Shown here: positions 7,487 to 16,424 of the stretch, piece after piece
Position numbering within the stretch: position 1 is the first letter of the stretch
Layout of the letters: each line of letters opens with the position of its first letter
Assembly: GCA_012516755.1 (NCBI GenBank)
Contig: JAAYWE010000162.1
Span: 1-58,918, forward strand
Origin: Treponema sp.
Lineage (GTDB): Bacteria; Spirochaetota; Spirochaetia; Treponematales; Rectinemataceae
Reading direction: 5' to 3'
DNA: 58,918 nucleotides
Made by a program: the position numbers and the translations under genes
The notes under the pieces: generated by a model
Database searches by the model: none
Told to the model about the DNA's origin: nothing
What the model saw: only the letters and a program-made list of their open reading frames with translations

Positions 7487-8839
7487 ATGATGTTGATCCC
7501 TCCTTTGCCGAAAGAAATATTTCATGATAACTTTATTCTCATGAATGATCTTGAGAATATTCCAAACAAGACTCTTTTGGAAAAGCTTTACAATCAACAT
7601 CGGACTGGCTATGAGGAAGCTCTAGCCAAGACAGTCAGTGACATCTCCAATCTTTTGCAGGATAAAGGAATACACCCAACTATAAAGAGCAGGGTCAAAG
7701 ATTTCGAATCCTATTTTTCGAAAAAAATAAGATTCCTTAAGAAAGCTTGGGATGAGCATAAAGACCCCTTGCCCATAAATGATGTTCTTGCTATGCGAAT
7801 TATTTGTCCATTTTTGCGAGATTTGGAAGAGACCGTACATCTTCTTGACCAGCGCTATGAGGTTGTCGAAATCGAGCGCAAAGGACAGGACCGTTCGGTT
7901 CGGGAATTCGGGTATGAATCAATCCATGTGTTGATTCGCATTCCCGATGAGCTTGTTCCGCTCTGTGAAGGCTTGGAAAGATATGTAATGGAGATTCAGT
8001 TGAGAACCATTCTACAGGAGGCGTGGGCGGAGGTAGAGCATGAAATTGTCTACAAGGCAGAATTCACCCCTCTCGATGAGCCTTTGAAAAGGAAACTAGC
8101 CGCCCTAAACGCTACACTTACCCTGTCCGACATAATTTTTCAGGAAATACTGGATTATCAAAAAAGACTGAGCGATGCGCTTAAAAAGCGTCGCCAGGGA
8201 TTCTATGGAAAAATAGAACAGAAAACAGCCGAAATCTTTGGTATATCTGAAGAAATAACAGAACCTATTCCCTCATTTTCTGGCCAGATGATGGAACAAA
8301 GAGAGACAGCTTATCCAAATGAAAATCAGGTCTCAGCTTCGAATCGATCGAATGGCCTTGACATGGATATGCTGCTTCTCTCTGCTCTCAACGCACATAA
8401 TGCCTCAGATTTCAATAGTGCCATATCAATATATACCAAGATTCTCGATAAAAAGCCCGAGGCATCGCTTGCAGCAGTGGTGTACAAACATCGAGGCATG
8501 GCCTATTTTGCACAATCCGAATATGAACAAGCTCTAGCCGATTTTACCAGCTGTCTCATTCTCGATCCCAACTGCTATAAGGCTCTATACTACCGCGGAG
8601 TTGTAAAGAGCATTCAAAAGGAGCTGCCACAAGCAATAGAAGATTTTTCTAAGGCTCTTGAGATACACCCATATCATTTCTTTTCCCGATATAGAAGAGC
8701 TCTATGTTGGTGGCAGCTTGGCGATTATGCGCAAGCTCATGCCGATTGCGAACTAGCATTGCGCATAATGCCCGAAAACAAGCTAGCTCAGGAATTACAG
8801 AAGAAAATCATGGAGCATCTTGCTAAAGAAGACATATAA
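7487..8839 (+). CDS. RelA/SpoT-family alarmone synthetase with C-terminal TPR repeats
   Basis: This 450-residue protein is predicted to make (p)ppGpp from ATP and GTP/GDP. The synthetase domain (about residues 40-215) keeps the key residues: R69-K71-S75, D99 with R104, the YESIH motif at 143-147, the EIQLRT motif from 169, and W180/H185. No HD hydrolase domain precedes it and no TGS or ACT domain follows, so it is synthetase-only. From about residue 290 to the end there are four tetratricopeptide-like repeats, likely a protein-binding or sensing module. The ATG has a weak AGGA site. It stands alone after the amidase-GerMN pair. The TPR partner is unknown. Confidence 0.87.
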   Translation: MMLIPPLPKEIFHDNFILMNDLENIPNKTLLEKLYNQHRTGYEEALAKTVSDISNLLQDKGIHPTIKSRVKDFESYFSKKIRFLKKAWDEHKDPLPINDVLAMRIICPFLRDLEETVHLLDQRYEVVEIERKGQDRSVREFGYESIHVLIRIPDELVPLCEGLERYVMEIQLRTILQEAWAEVEHEIVYKAEFTPLDEPLKRKLAALNATLTLSDIIFQEILDYQKRLSDALKKRRQGFYGKIEQKTAEIFGISEEITEPIPSFSGQMMEQRETAYPNENQVSASNRSNGLDMDMLLLSALNAHNASDFNSAISIYTKILDKKPEASLAAVVYKHRGMAYFAQSEYEQALADFTSCLILDPNCYKALYYRGVVKSIQKELPQAIEDFSKALEIHPYHFFSRYRRALCWWQLGDYAQAHADCELALRIMPENKLAQELQKKIMEHLAKEDI

Positions 8840-8895
8840 ATTCTCATTGAATGCAAGTTTGCCCTCTAATAGCATCTCAATTATAGCCTTGCTTA

Positions 8896-8924
8896 TTGAC
8901 ATGTATTGGAAATTCTGATAGGTT
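8896..8924 (+). promoter_or_regulatory. Promoter of tRNA-Glu
   Basis: A perfect -35 hexamer TTGACA (8896-8901) is followed after 17 nt by TAGGTT (8919-8924), a weak -10 match. Transcription would begin about 40 nt before the tRNA. A short hairpin (8940-8957) lies in the leader. The -35 and spacing make it the best candidate in the gap. Confidence 0.45.
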
Positions 8925-8971
8925 CACTGCCGTTCGGCACTCTCGCCCCGAGAGAGGCCCTATGTCGGAAT

Positions 8972-9043
8972 GTCCCCATCGTCTAGAGGTTAGGACAGCG
9001 GGTTTTCAACCCGCCAACAGGGGTTCGATTCCCCTTGGGGATA
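8972..9043 (+). tRNA. tRNA-Glu (anticodon TTC)
   Basis: A complete cloverleaf can be folded. The acceptor stem is GTCCCCA with TGGGGAT, and the anticodon stem GCGGG/CCCGC encloses TTTTCAA, giving anticodon TTC. The T arm is AGGGG TTCGATT CCCCT. The CCA end is not encoded. It is monocistronic with its own terminator. Confidence 0.95.
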
Positions 9044-9049
9044 TAGATG

Positions 9050-9078
9050 GAGCCATCATAGATTCATGGTGGCTTTTT
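9050..9078 (+). terminator. Terminator of tRNA-Glu
   Basis: An inverted repeat (AGCCATCAT and ATGGTGGCT, one G-T pair) separated by a short loop is followed by six T residues. It starts within 10 nt of the tRNA 3' end and abuts the end of the convergent thiI gene. Confidence 0.75.
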
Positions 9079-9080
9079 TA

Positions 9081-10268
9081 TTATATACCAGATTTTAGCG
9101 CATCTGCGAAATCAAAGCATTTTCTTTCAGAATTATCGACAGCCGATTCAATTAGATTACCTAAAGCAAGCGATTCAAAATGGCTCCTCAGCTCGCCAAA
9201 ATCAGGCTTAAGAATTGGGTGCTTAGGGCTAAATAGGACACAGCAGTCTTCATAAGGCAAGATTGAGATATCATATGTGCCTATTTGTCGAGCGATAGCA
9301 ATGATCCCTTCTTTATCGATTCCGATCAGAGGTCTCAAAACAGGCAGGGAAGTTTTGCTCTGAGATAAGCGCATGTTTTCCGCTGTTTGGCTTGCAACTT
9401 GCCCAAGGCTTTCACCGGTTACGACAGAGTTTGCGTTTATGCGATGGGCAATTATATCGGCTACTTGCATCATTGCCATCCGAAGCATCAATGTTTTTGC
9501 CTCCTCATAAGATGCTTTAGCGATAGCAAGCTGAATATCCGTAAATGGTACAATCCATAGATTCATGCCTCCTGTCCAAATTGAGATGCGCGCGGCAAGG
9601 CGTTCGACTTTTTGCTGGGCCTCGGGAGAGGTATAAGGATAGCTATGGAAATAAATGCTTTCGAGTGCAAGACCCCGACAAGCCATCATGTATCCCGCTA
9701 CCGGTGAATCAATTCCTCCGGAGAGAAGCAGAACACCCTTGCCTTGGCTCCCTACAGGTAATCCTCTAGGTCCTGCAACGGTCCTGGAATAGACATAGGC
9801 TTGCTCTCGGATTTCAATCCTGATTATAAAATCTGGGTTATGAACATCTACAGAGAGCTTCGGATATTCGGAGAGCAGGCTATTACCGGCGACAACGCAT
9901 ATCTTGTAGGAATCCAAAGGGAAACTCTTGTCTGAACGTCTGGCTTCTATTTTGAAACTGTGCGAGCCAGCCGAAATCTCTGTCTTTGCACATTCGACTG
10001 TGGCCTGGCAGATCTCATCTATATCCTTTTTTATCCTAATGGCTTTTGCAACACCATTTATCCCCGGGCAATGCTGAAGCACGAATAGAGCCAATTCCGA
10101 ATCTTTCTCTTCCACAGTCAGGAAAAACCTGCCTGGATATTCCTCGAAAATAAATGGAATTCCCTTGAGCCTCTTGGTTATCTGTTCTTTCAAGCGGCGC
10201 GTAAATTCGCGTCTGTTGCCCAATTTTAGTTCGATTTCGCCCGGTTTAATCAGGAAAAGATCATGCAT
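9081..10268 (-). CDS. thiI: tRNA 4-thiouridine synthetase ThiI (no rhodanese domain)
   Basis: ThiI adenylates uridine 8 of tRNA and inserts sulfur to give 4-thiouridine. The 395-residue protein has a ferredoxin-like N-terminal region, a THUMP domain, and a PP-loop ATP pyrophosphatase domain with SGGIDS near residues 183-188. A CC pair in YEDCCVLFSP near residue 335 includes the conserved catalytic cysteine. It ends without the C-terminal rhodanese domain of E. coli ThiI. The start at 10268 has an AGGGG site; the in-frame codon at 10334 would overlap the upstream desulfurase. Only 13 nt separate it from that gene, so the two are co-transcribed. By analogy with Bacillus ThiI-NifZ, the neighbouring desulfurase probably hands sulfur to it directly. 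Confidence 0.93.
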   Translation of the reverse strand: MHDLFLIKPGEIELKLGNRREFTRRLKEQITKRLKGIPFIFEEYPGRFFLTVEEKDSELALFVLQHCPGINGVAKAIRIKKDIDEICQATVECAKTEISAGSHSFKIEARRSDKSFPLDSYKICVVAGNSLLSEYPKLSVDVHNPDFIIRIEIREQAYVYSRTVAGPRGLPVGSQGKGVLLLSGGIDSPVAGYMMACRGLALESIYFHSYPYTSPEAQQKVERLAARISIWTGGMNLWIVPFTDIQLAIAKASYEEAKTLMLRMAMMQVADIIAHRINANSVVTGESLGQVASQTAENMRLSQSKTSLPVLRPLIGIDKEGIIAIARQIGTYDISILPYEDCCVLFSPKHPILKPDFGELRSHFESLALGNLIESAVDNSERKCFDFADALKSGI

Positions 10269-10281
10269 AGCCCCTGTATTA

Positions 10282-11463
10282 TCAGGTTTTGAGCCTTCGA
10301 TACAAGACCTCAGCCTGTTCCAGAAAAGAATCAATGTCTTGTGGGGTTGTCAATGGTCCGGTAGAGACACGAATTGATGAAAAAGCTATGTCATCAGGCA
10401 CTAGCATGGCCTTCAAGACTCTCCGTTCTGCAAGATGGATGTTCGACATACATGCTGAGCCAGTAGAGACAGCAATGTGGCAATCCGACAATGCTCGCAC
10501 CATAGTTTCTCCACCTAAACCAGGGAAAGCCATTGATATTATCGAAGGGACAAAGCCCTTGTCCTGGGGAATTCGTTCGGGAAGTGCGAGTGTATTGGGA
10601 ATGCTGGATATGCCATCTAAGAGTCGCTTCTCAAGTGCAATAGCTTTCTCTTGGTTTTCCTGCATCGATAGTGCCGCTTTTTCAGCGGCAAGAGAAAAGG
10701 CAAGTGCGCCAAACAGATTCTCGGTACCTGGCCTCATGCCAGACTCTTGTCCTCCGCCGCGGATAAAAGCTTCTAGAGGTCGAGCAATCCAAAGTCCGCC
10801 GACTCCTTTTGGTCCTCGAATTTTATGTGCTGATATTGCAAAGCTATCCGCATAGTCCTCAAGATCTCTAATTGATAATTTTCCAAGCGCTTGAACAGCA
10901 TCTACATGGAGCCAGGGCTTTTTTATCTTCTTTTGGAGAACAGTCTCCTTGATACTCTCCGCTATTGCCTTGATATTTTGAATAGCTCCTGTTTCATTGT
11001 TGACATTCATGATGCAGATAAGGGCTGTCTCTTTGCGAATTCTAGATTCGATTTGTTCGGCTTCAATATGTCCTTTCGAATCAGGATCGATCCTTGAAAC
11101 CTGAAGTCCTAGTCTCTCCAAAATGCGCATTTGCTCTTCAATTGCAGAGTGTTCGATCGAAGATATGATAGCGTGCATGGGTTTTTCTGCAGAACTAGCT
11201 CGTTTCAGCTTTTCAAGGATTGCAAAGATAGGAATGTGATCTGCTTCAGTTCCACCGCTTGTAAAAATAAGGCTCCCTTTTGTAACACCCATGGAGCGCA
11301 TGACTCTCAAACGCGATTCTTCGAGAGCTTGCCGAGCCTCTTTTCCAAGCCAATACTTGCTTGAAGGGTTTCCATATGCTTTAAGACTGAATTCTAGTGC
11401 AATGCGCATTATGTCAGGATCGGGGGGTGCTGTTGCAGCCCAATCAAGATAGATGTCTTTCAT
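10282..11463 (-). CDS. Cysteine desulfurase (NifS/IscS family)
   Basis: This PLP enzyme takes sulfur from cysteine, leaving alanine and a persulfide. The 393-residue protein has the PLP-binding lysine at K214 (SAHKIRGPKG), an HVDAVQ motif before it, and the catalytic cysteine C338 in STGSACMS on the mobile loop. It lies directly upstream of thiI on the same strand and 7 nt after the glutaredoxin-like gene. No IscU or SufU scaffold gene is nearby, which favours a role in tRNA thiolation over general Fe-S cluster assembly, though this is inference. Confidence 0.92.
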   Translation of the reverse strand: MKDIYLDWAATAPPDPDIMRIALEFSLKAYGNPSSKYWLGKEARQALEESRLRVMRSMGVTKGSLIFTSGGTEADHIPIFAILEKLKRASSAEKPMHAIISSIEHSAIEEQMRILERLGLQVSRIDPDSKGHIEAEQIESRIRKETALICIMNVNNETGAIQNIKAIAESIKETVLQKKIKKPWLHVDAVQALGKLSIRDLEDYADSFAISAHKIRGPKGVGGLWIARPLEAFIRGGGQESGMRPGTENLFGALAFSLAAEKAALSMQENQEKAIALEKRLLDGISSIPNTLALPERIPQDKGFVPSIISMAFPGLGGETMVRALSDCHIAVSTGSACMSNIHLAERRVLKAMLVPDDIAFSSIRVSTGPLTTPQDIDSFLEQAEVLYRRLKT

Positions 11464-11470
11464 CCAGAAC

Positions 11471-11773
11471 TTATGCTCCTAATGCCATTTTCCATTCTGT
11501 CTCAATGAATCCGATGAGATGTTCTCTGGAATCTATTACCATAAAAGGGAAGATGACATTTTCTTTAAATCTCTGGGTAAGCTCATTCTTAATCGCGTTT
11601 TTTGATTCAAGTGGAACCAGATCGATATAAAGATATTTATAGGCAAAATGATTCACATCGAGGAAGGTTAATGCTCTCTTACAAAAGATACAGGTGGATA
11701 GCGCATATACCATAATTTCATGATCTTTTCGCATGCCTTCTTTTTTCATAATAGAAATATTTTCTAGATTCAT
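11471..11773 (-). CDS. Glutaredoxin-like protein
   Basis: This 100-residue protein has a glutaredoxin-type CxxC (C28-I-F-C31, in STCIFCKRAL) after a VYAL beta strand, and a likely cis-proline in IFPFMVID, as in glutaredoxin/NrdH folds. The ATG at 11773 has a GGAG site 8 nt upstream; longer in-frame starts overlap the divergent lepA gene. It is the first gene of the glutaredoxin-desulfurase-thiI operon, so it may reduce the desulfurase or ThiI persulfide/disulfide between cycles (inference). Confidence 0.75.
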   Translation of the reverse strand: MNLENISIMKKEGMRKDHEIMVYALSTCIFCKRALTFLDVNHFAYKYLYIDLVPLESKNAIKNELTQRFKENVIFPFMVIDSREHLIGFIETEWKMALGA

Positions 11774-11865
11774 TAAGGTTCTCCAGATTTCAAGTATTAT
11801 ATATCCGAAATGGTATTTTTTGATATAGAGACAGTAGGTAATCCTTGGAAGGAAATCAGAATCTG

Positions 11866-11900
11866 TTGATAAAAGCCTTTGTTTCGTATACAGTTGGCCT
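11866..11900 (+). promoter_or_regulatory. Promoter of lepA, possibly leaderless
   Basis: TTGATA at 11866-11871 and TACAGT at 11889-11894 are separated by 17 nt. The -10 box ends 6 nt before the lepA ATG, so the transcript would start at or next to the start codon. There is no purine-rich ribosome binding site. Confidence 0.55.
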
Positions 11901-13715
11901 ATGATTGAGCCCGCCTTCATTCGCAATTTCTGTATTATTGCGCATATAGATCATGGGAAAAGTACTCTTGCCGATAGATTTATCGAAAAGGCTCACCTTA
12001 TCGATTCAAGGAAATTCCAGGATCAGATGCTCGATAATATGGATATCGAACGAGAGAGAGGCATAACGATTAAGAGCCAGGCCATCAGTCTTCCTTATGT
12101 AGCCAAAAATGGAAAGACTTATATGCTTAATCTTGTCGATACCCCTGGACATGTCGATTTCTCTTATGAAGTCTCTAGGGCGATCGCCGCATGTGAGGGA
12201 GCTGTCCTGGTCATCGATGCTACACAAGGCGTCGAGGCGCAGACGCTTTCGAATATGTACATGGCTTTAGAACATGATTTGGAGATAATTCCGGTCATAA
12301 ACAAGATTGATATGGCTAGTGCCGATATCGAAGGCGTAAGAGGTCAGATCACAAAAGATCTAGGTTTGGAAGGAGAAAGCGCTCTTGCCGTATCCGCCAA
12401 ATTGGGAATCGGCATTGATGAGCTCTGCGAGGCGATTGTAGAGAGGATTCCATCGCCCAAGGGTGGAGCAGAAAATCCTCTTCAGGCTCTCATATTTGAT
12501 TCGCATTACGATCCATATAGAGGGGCTATCGTACACCTTAGGCTAAAAGAAGGTTCCATAAAGAAAGGTATGCATATCAGGCTCATGTCTACAGGGGCGG
12601 TCCATGAAGTAGAGGAGGTGGGGCATTTCAGAATGGCGCTTTCTCCAGCAATGGAGCTCTCTGCAGGCGAGGTGGGTTACTGCATTGCAGGTATAAAAAC
12701 CGTAAAAGAAGTACGCGTTGGTGATACTTTGACAGATCATGAAAATCCTTGTAATACTGCATTGCCTGGATTTAGAGAAGTAAAGCCAGTTGTATTCAGC
12801 TCAATTTATCCTATGGATTCTTCAGATTATGAGGAATTGAGAGATAGTCTCGAAAAGCTCGTACTAAACGATGCATCGCTTATATTTGAAAAAGACCATT
12901 CACTTGCCCTGGGATTTGGCTTTCGATGTGGATTTCTAGGACTGTTACATCTTGAGATTGTTCAAGAGAGACTTGAGCGCGAATATGATCAATCAATCAT
13001 TATGACTGCGCCGTCAGTTCGATATAAGGTGATTCTCAAAGATGGCTCAACCCTATATATCGACAATCCAAGCGACTATCCTGATCCCTCGCGCATTGAG
13101 AACGTAGAGGAGCCCTATATAAAAGCGGAGATAATTACACCCGTAGACTATATAGGCAATATAATTTCTCTCTGCGTAAGCAAACGTGGAAGTCAGCAAT
13201 CTTTTCTGCATTTGGATGAAAGGCGCGTAGAACTCGTATTTGAAATGCCTCTTGCAGAGGTCCTCTTTGATTTCTACGATAAACTCAAGTCTATATCGCG
13301 CGGATATGCCAGTTTCGATTATGTAGTGACAGGTTATAGGCCTACAGACCTTGTAAAATTGGACTTCTTAATAAATGGAGAGCCCGTTGATGCACTTTCG
13401 ATGCTTGTTTATAGGCCAAATGCATACGATCGGGCTAGGGTTGTCTGCGAGCGCTTGCGCAACAATATTCCACGCCAACAATTCAAGATTCCTATTCAGG
13501 GATCCATCGGAAGTCAGATAATAGCTAGAGAGACAGTCAATCCTGTTCGAAAAGATGTTCTTGCTAAATGCTATGGAGGGGATATAACACGCAAAAGAAA
13601 ACTGCTAGAGAAGCAAAAAGAGGGCAAGAAGAAACTAAAGATCATCGGAAATGTCGAGCTGGGGAAAGAAGTATTTTTGTCTGTGTTGCGCTCTAGTGAG
13701 GAAGAGGATAGATGA
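11901..13715 (+). CDS. lepA: Elongation factor 4 (LepA)
   Basis: LepA is a ribosome-associated GTPase that back-translocates or rescues ribosomes and affects initiation. The 604-residue length is standard. G motifs are all present: AHIDHGKST (G1), the RERGITI switch I region, DTPGH (G3) and NKID (G4). The distinctive LepA C-terminal domain ends the protein in a basic stretch (KRKLLEKQKEGKKKLK). The ATG position agrees with the family N-terminus (few residues before RNFxIIAHIDHG), yet it has no Shine-Dalgarno sequence and lies immediately after a promoter. It is a single-gene unit closed by a terminator. Confidence 0.97.
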   Translation: MIEPAFIRNFCIIAHIDHGKSTLADRFIEKAHLIDSRKFQDQMLDNMDIERERGITIKSQAISLPYVAKNGKTYMLNLVDTPGHVDFSYEVSRAIAACEGAVLVIDATQGVEAQTLSNMYMALEHDLEIIPVINKIDMASADIEGVRGQITKDLGLEGESALAVSAKLGIGIDELCEAIVERIPSPKGGAENPLQALIFDSHYDPYRGAIVHLRLKEGSIKKGMHIRLMSTGAVHEVEEVGHFRMALSPAMELSAGEVGYCIAGIKTVKEVRVGDTLTDHENPCNTALPGFREVKPVVFSSIYPMDSSDYEELRDSLEKLVLNDASLIFEKDHSLALGFGFRCGFLGLLHLEIVQERLEREYDQSIIMTAPSVRYKVILKDGSTLYIDNPSDYPDPSRIENVEEPYIKAEIITPVDYIGNIISLCVSKRGSQQSFLHLDERRVELVFEMPLAEVLFDFYDKLKSISRGYASFDYVVTGYRPTDLVKLDFLINGEPVDALSMLVYRPNAYDRARVVCERLRNNIPRQQFKIPIQGSIGSQIIARETVNPVRKDVLAKCYGGDITRKRKLLEKQKEGKKKLKIIGNVELGKEVFLSVLRSSEEEDR

Positions 13716-13755
13716 AAGGGGGCTCTCAGTAAAAATGGACAGCCCCCTTTTTTAT
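13715..13755 (+). terminator. Terminator of lepA
   Basis: A 10-bp perfect stem (AAAGGGGGCT at 13715-13724 and AGCCCCCTTT at 13741-13750) with a 16-nt loop is followed by a run of T. It overlaps the lepA stop codon and separates lepA from the convergent ppiD-like gene. Confidence 0.85.
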
Positions 13756-13778
13756 TCCTTGTGCTGAAATACCTTTAG

Positions 13779-15383
13779 TTAATTAGACACAAAGAGCTTC
13801 GCAAAAGTAGCATTGAAGTTATCTTTAAATTTATCCGATGTTAGAATGGAATTTCGAATATGGTTCTCCATGGCGGTCTGGAAAAAATAGGGATAAGAGA
13901 ATTTTGTATAAGAGGTTTCCTGATCGCTTGCCTCTCTGTCTTCCGTGACCTTCATGACCACTACCGAAGCATCTAAGAGCACGGGTTCAGATACTGCATC
14001 TTTGGGTGTTGAGAAAAGCGTGGTAAGGAAAGTCTCGTTCTCTACAGCACCAACAAGATCGGTATCCAGCGAGCGATAAGGCTCTTGAAAAAGGCTAACT
14101 TGCTGACCATAGAAATAGAAACCTGGATTGCCGTAATTGAGTATAAAAGGACCTGCTGGCTTTACCTGGAGTCCGACTTTTTTTGCTGCAGATTCGAAGG
14201 ATTCGTTCATGACTTCAGCTTTGAATTCATTTGCCTTTGCCAGAGCCCAAGATTCAAGCACACTCTTTTCTCTATCAAAAATATAGCTTTTGACTTCGTC
14301 TAGGACGGATTGATTTGAGAAATCAGGAGCCTTCGCTTCGCTGTTTATTCGGTAAAAAGCCCAGGTGTTGCCGGTTTGTTTGTAGACCGGCGAAATTTCA
14401 CCCTTCTTGAGGCTCATGAGATTCTCTGCGTCTTTTTCATCAAGGAATTCGCCTTTCAAATCGTAGAAAGTCTTTGTACCCATATCGCCACCCTTATCCG
14501 CATAGACATCCTTTGAGTGGCTTTTTGCGGCGTCTTCAAAAGAAAGGCTGTTTTCCTTGATTTGGGATAGGACTTTCTTTGCGTCTTTTTCCGATGTGCT
14601 AATGGTAATCCTGGACAGACCAATCGTCCTGAAAAGAGACTCGTGAGACTTAGCCCATTCGAGCGTTTCCTCCACTGGGAAGTCGGCATAGGAGATGTTG
14701 ACATACTGAATTGCGCGTTGTGGCTTTGCCATCGATGCTACAAATTCGATTTCCGCAGTGGAAGGGGAAGCAGACATAAGGTCGTTGTAGTAGTTTTGGA
14801 TTAGCATATCTTCCCGGATACTATTTCTAATAGAAAGGCGGGTCGCAGCAGGAGTGCTGTTGTATTTTTCCAATGAGAACTTGCCGTCTACCTGGAATTG
14901 GGAATTCTTAGAAATTTCTTCATCAATTGTCTCTTCGCTTACCTTCATGCCAGATCGCTTTGCCGAATCTAGGATAGCCGTGCGGATCACTGTGTTTTGA
15001 AACGCGAGACGCCACACTTGATAGGCGTAGAGCTGCGATTGCGTTTCATCAAGTCCCTGCTGTCGAAGGTAGTCGTTTATCTGCGACACCTGCTGGGCAA
15101 AATAAGATCCTGAGGTATATTGTATTGGATTGCCATTCCACGATCCAAATGAAGGAAGCTTAGCGCCAGCACCTGTACCTGAGCTAATGCTTGGAATAAG
15201 CACGAATGCAATAATAGTAAGCACAAGAATGATTATCGTGCCAATATACACAAAGGGGTTCTTTATGGTTTTCTTTAGAGTGGTCTTGGTTTGTTTATTA
15301 TCGCCCTTTTTATCGCCGGATTTCTTAATGCCTGTTTTTGCTTGTTTTTCATTCTCTTCGGATGCCATTCGTTGTCCTTTCAT
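13779..15383 (-). CDS. PpiD/SurA-like membrane-anchored peptidylprolyl isomerase
   Basis: This 534-residue protein has a charged cytoplasmic N-terminus rich in Lys, one transmembrane helix near residues 45-65 (FVYIGTIIILVLTIIAFVLI) and a long periplasmic part. The start of the latter matches SurA_N chaperone domains (YAYQVWRLAFQNTVIRTAILDSAKRSGMKVSEETI). A parvulin-like domain follows near residues 255-355 (SFEDAAKSHSKD...GGDMGTKTF). It probably assists folding of exported and outer-membrane proteins. Two in-frame ATGs, 15383 and 15368, each have an AAAGGA site 6 nt upstream, so the exact start is open. It follows bpt with about 40 nt between and is likely in its operon. Confidence 0.8.
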   Translation of the reverse strand: MKGQRMASEENEKQAKTGIKKSGDKKGDNKQTKTTLKKTIKNPFVYIGTIIILVLTIIAFVLIPSISSGTGAGAKLPSFGSWNGNPIQYTSGSYFAQQVSQINDYLRQQGLDETQSQLYAYQVWRLAFQNTVIRTAILDSAKRSGMKVSEETIDEEISKNSQFQVDGKFSLEKYNSTPAATRLSIRNSIREDMLIQNYYNDLMSASPSTAEIEFVASMAKPQRAIQYVNISYADFPVEETLEWAKSHESLFRTIGLSRITISTSEKDAKKVLSQIKENSLSFEDAAKSHSKDVYADKGGDMGTKTFYDLKGEFLDEKDAENLMSLKKGEISPVYKQTGNTWAFYRINSEAKAPDFSNQSVLDEVKSYIFDREKSVLESWALAKANEFKAEVMNESFESAAKKVGLQVKPAGPFILNYGNPGFYFYGQQVSLFQEPYRSLDTDLVGAVENETFLTTLFSTPKDAVSEPVLLDASVVVMKVTEDREASDQETSYTKFSYPYFFQTAMENHIRNSILTSDKFKDNFNATFAKLFVSN

Positions 15384-15423
15384 CCATAATCCTTTAAAAA
15401 AGCTGCAATAAATTATCATGAGG

Positions 15424-16350
15424 CTATGGAATAGTCAACGAGAGCCCTGGCCATTTCTGCTTGGAGAGATAAGCAATGGCCTCTTTCTCAGATAGAAATC
15501 TCTTCCATGGATTCGGATCATCGATATTTTCATCGGCAATAGCTATTTCAAAGGGAGATATTCGCGCCTTATAATCCATTTTGGAGGCGCCGGGAACCCA
15601 AAAGCCTAGGTAATAATAGCGCTTATCTTCGGAATCATTGTCAGCTGCTTGGCTTTTTGCATCATCACGTCCAAGTTTGTGCTGTATTCTATTCTCATAG
15701 AAATGAGAAACCGATTCTCCCTTTATTTCCTTATTCAACAAAAGGTGTTTTGCCTTTTTTGCGAAACTGCTCAGGTAGGATTCAGCAAGGATTGAGAAAA
15801 AGCCTAAGCTCCGTCCTCTTGCATCAGGTTCAAAGGAGAAATAAACAGAAGACAATCCATCATCCAGAGGATCTACATGGCTTACTGCAAGCAGTTTCCT
15901 GCCTTTACTATTATCTCGATACTCAAATATCAGACTCCATGGTTCCAAGAGGTTTTTATAAGAGTCTTCTTTGAGGTCTTTGAGAGGTATGGAGTGTTTC
16001 CAAATAGAATAGCGCTGCCATAGTCTGAAATGCTCCTCATCGAATTCCGGTGGATTTGAAATAATAATGATATCATTATTTTTTTTTAGAATCCTATTCA
16101 AAGAAAGCGTAAGCTGAATTGACTCAGCCTTGATTCTTAGTGGAATACAGAGCTTGCAGCCAGGGCACTCCATTCGATAGATTTCTTTGCCATATCTTCT
16201 CCATCCATTCGATATCAAAGCACTATATAATCGAGAGTCAACTTCATCCTGAAAAATCAGCAAGTTCATCATAGTGGAATGATTATTGGATAGGTAAGGG
16301 CATGTTCCTTTGACTTGAAAATAAAGGACGTATCTATTCTCCGAAGTCAT
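15424..16350 (-). CDS. bpt: Aspartate/glutamate leucyltransferase (Bpt-type, ATE1-like)
   Basis: Proteins of this family transfer leucine (Bpt) or arginine (Ate1) from charged tRNA to acidic N-termini, creating N-degrons. The 308-residue protein has the family's N-terminal cysteine cluster (CPYL, then CPGCKLCIPLRI near residue 63) and the C-terminal acyltransferase signature SSVYFSFEPDARGRSLGFFS. An AAGGA site precedes the ATG. In bacteria the usual specificity is leucine, leading to ClpS/ClpAP degradation; clpXP genes lie 11 kb away and clpS is not in the window. Specificity cannot be settled from sequence by eye. Confidence 0.85.
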   Translation of the reverse strand: MTSENRYVLYFQVKGTCPYLSNNHSTMMNLLIFQDEVDSRLYSALISNGWRRYGKEIYRMECPGCKLCIPLRIKAESIQLTLSLNRILKKNNDIIIISNPPEFDEEHFRLWQRYSIWKHSIPLKDLKEDSYKNLLEPWSLIFEYRDNSKGRKLLAVSHVDPLDDGLSSVYFSFEPDARGRSLGFFSILAESYLSSFAKKAKHLLLNKEIKGESVSHFYENRIQHKLGRDDAKSQAADNDSEDKRYYYLGFWVPGASKMDYKARISPFEIAIADENIDDPNPWKRFLSEKEAIAYLSKQKWPGLSLTIP

Positions 16351-16424
16351 GTCTATTTCCTTAAATCGCGCTACATTAATCTTAAGGCATTAAATCTGCA
16401 TAAAAAAGCTCTCTAGTAGCTTGA

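Noticed and set aside
10289..10855. 188-codon open frame on the plus strand, antisense to the cysteine desulfurase
   Set aside because: It lies wholly within the well-supported desulfurase gene, shows no family features, and has the low-complexity Ser/Arg-rich look of a reverse-strand shadow.
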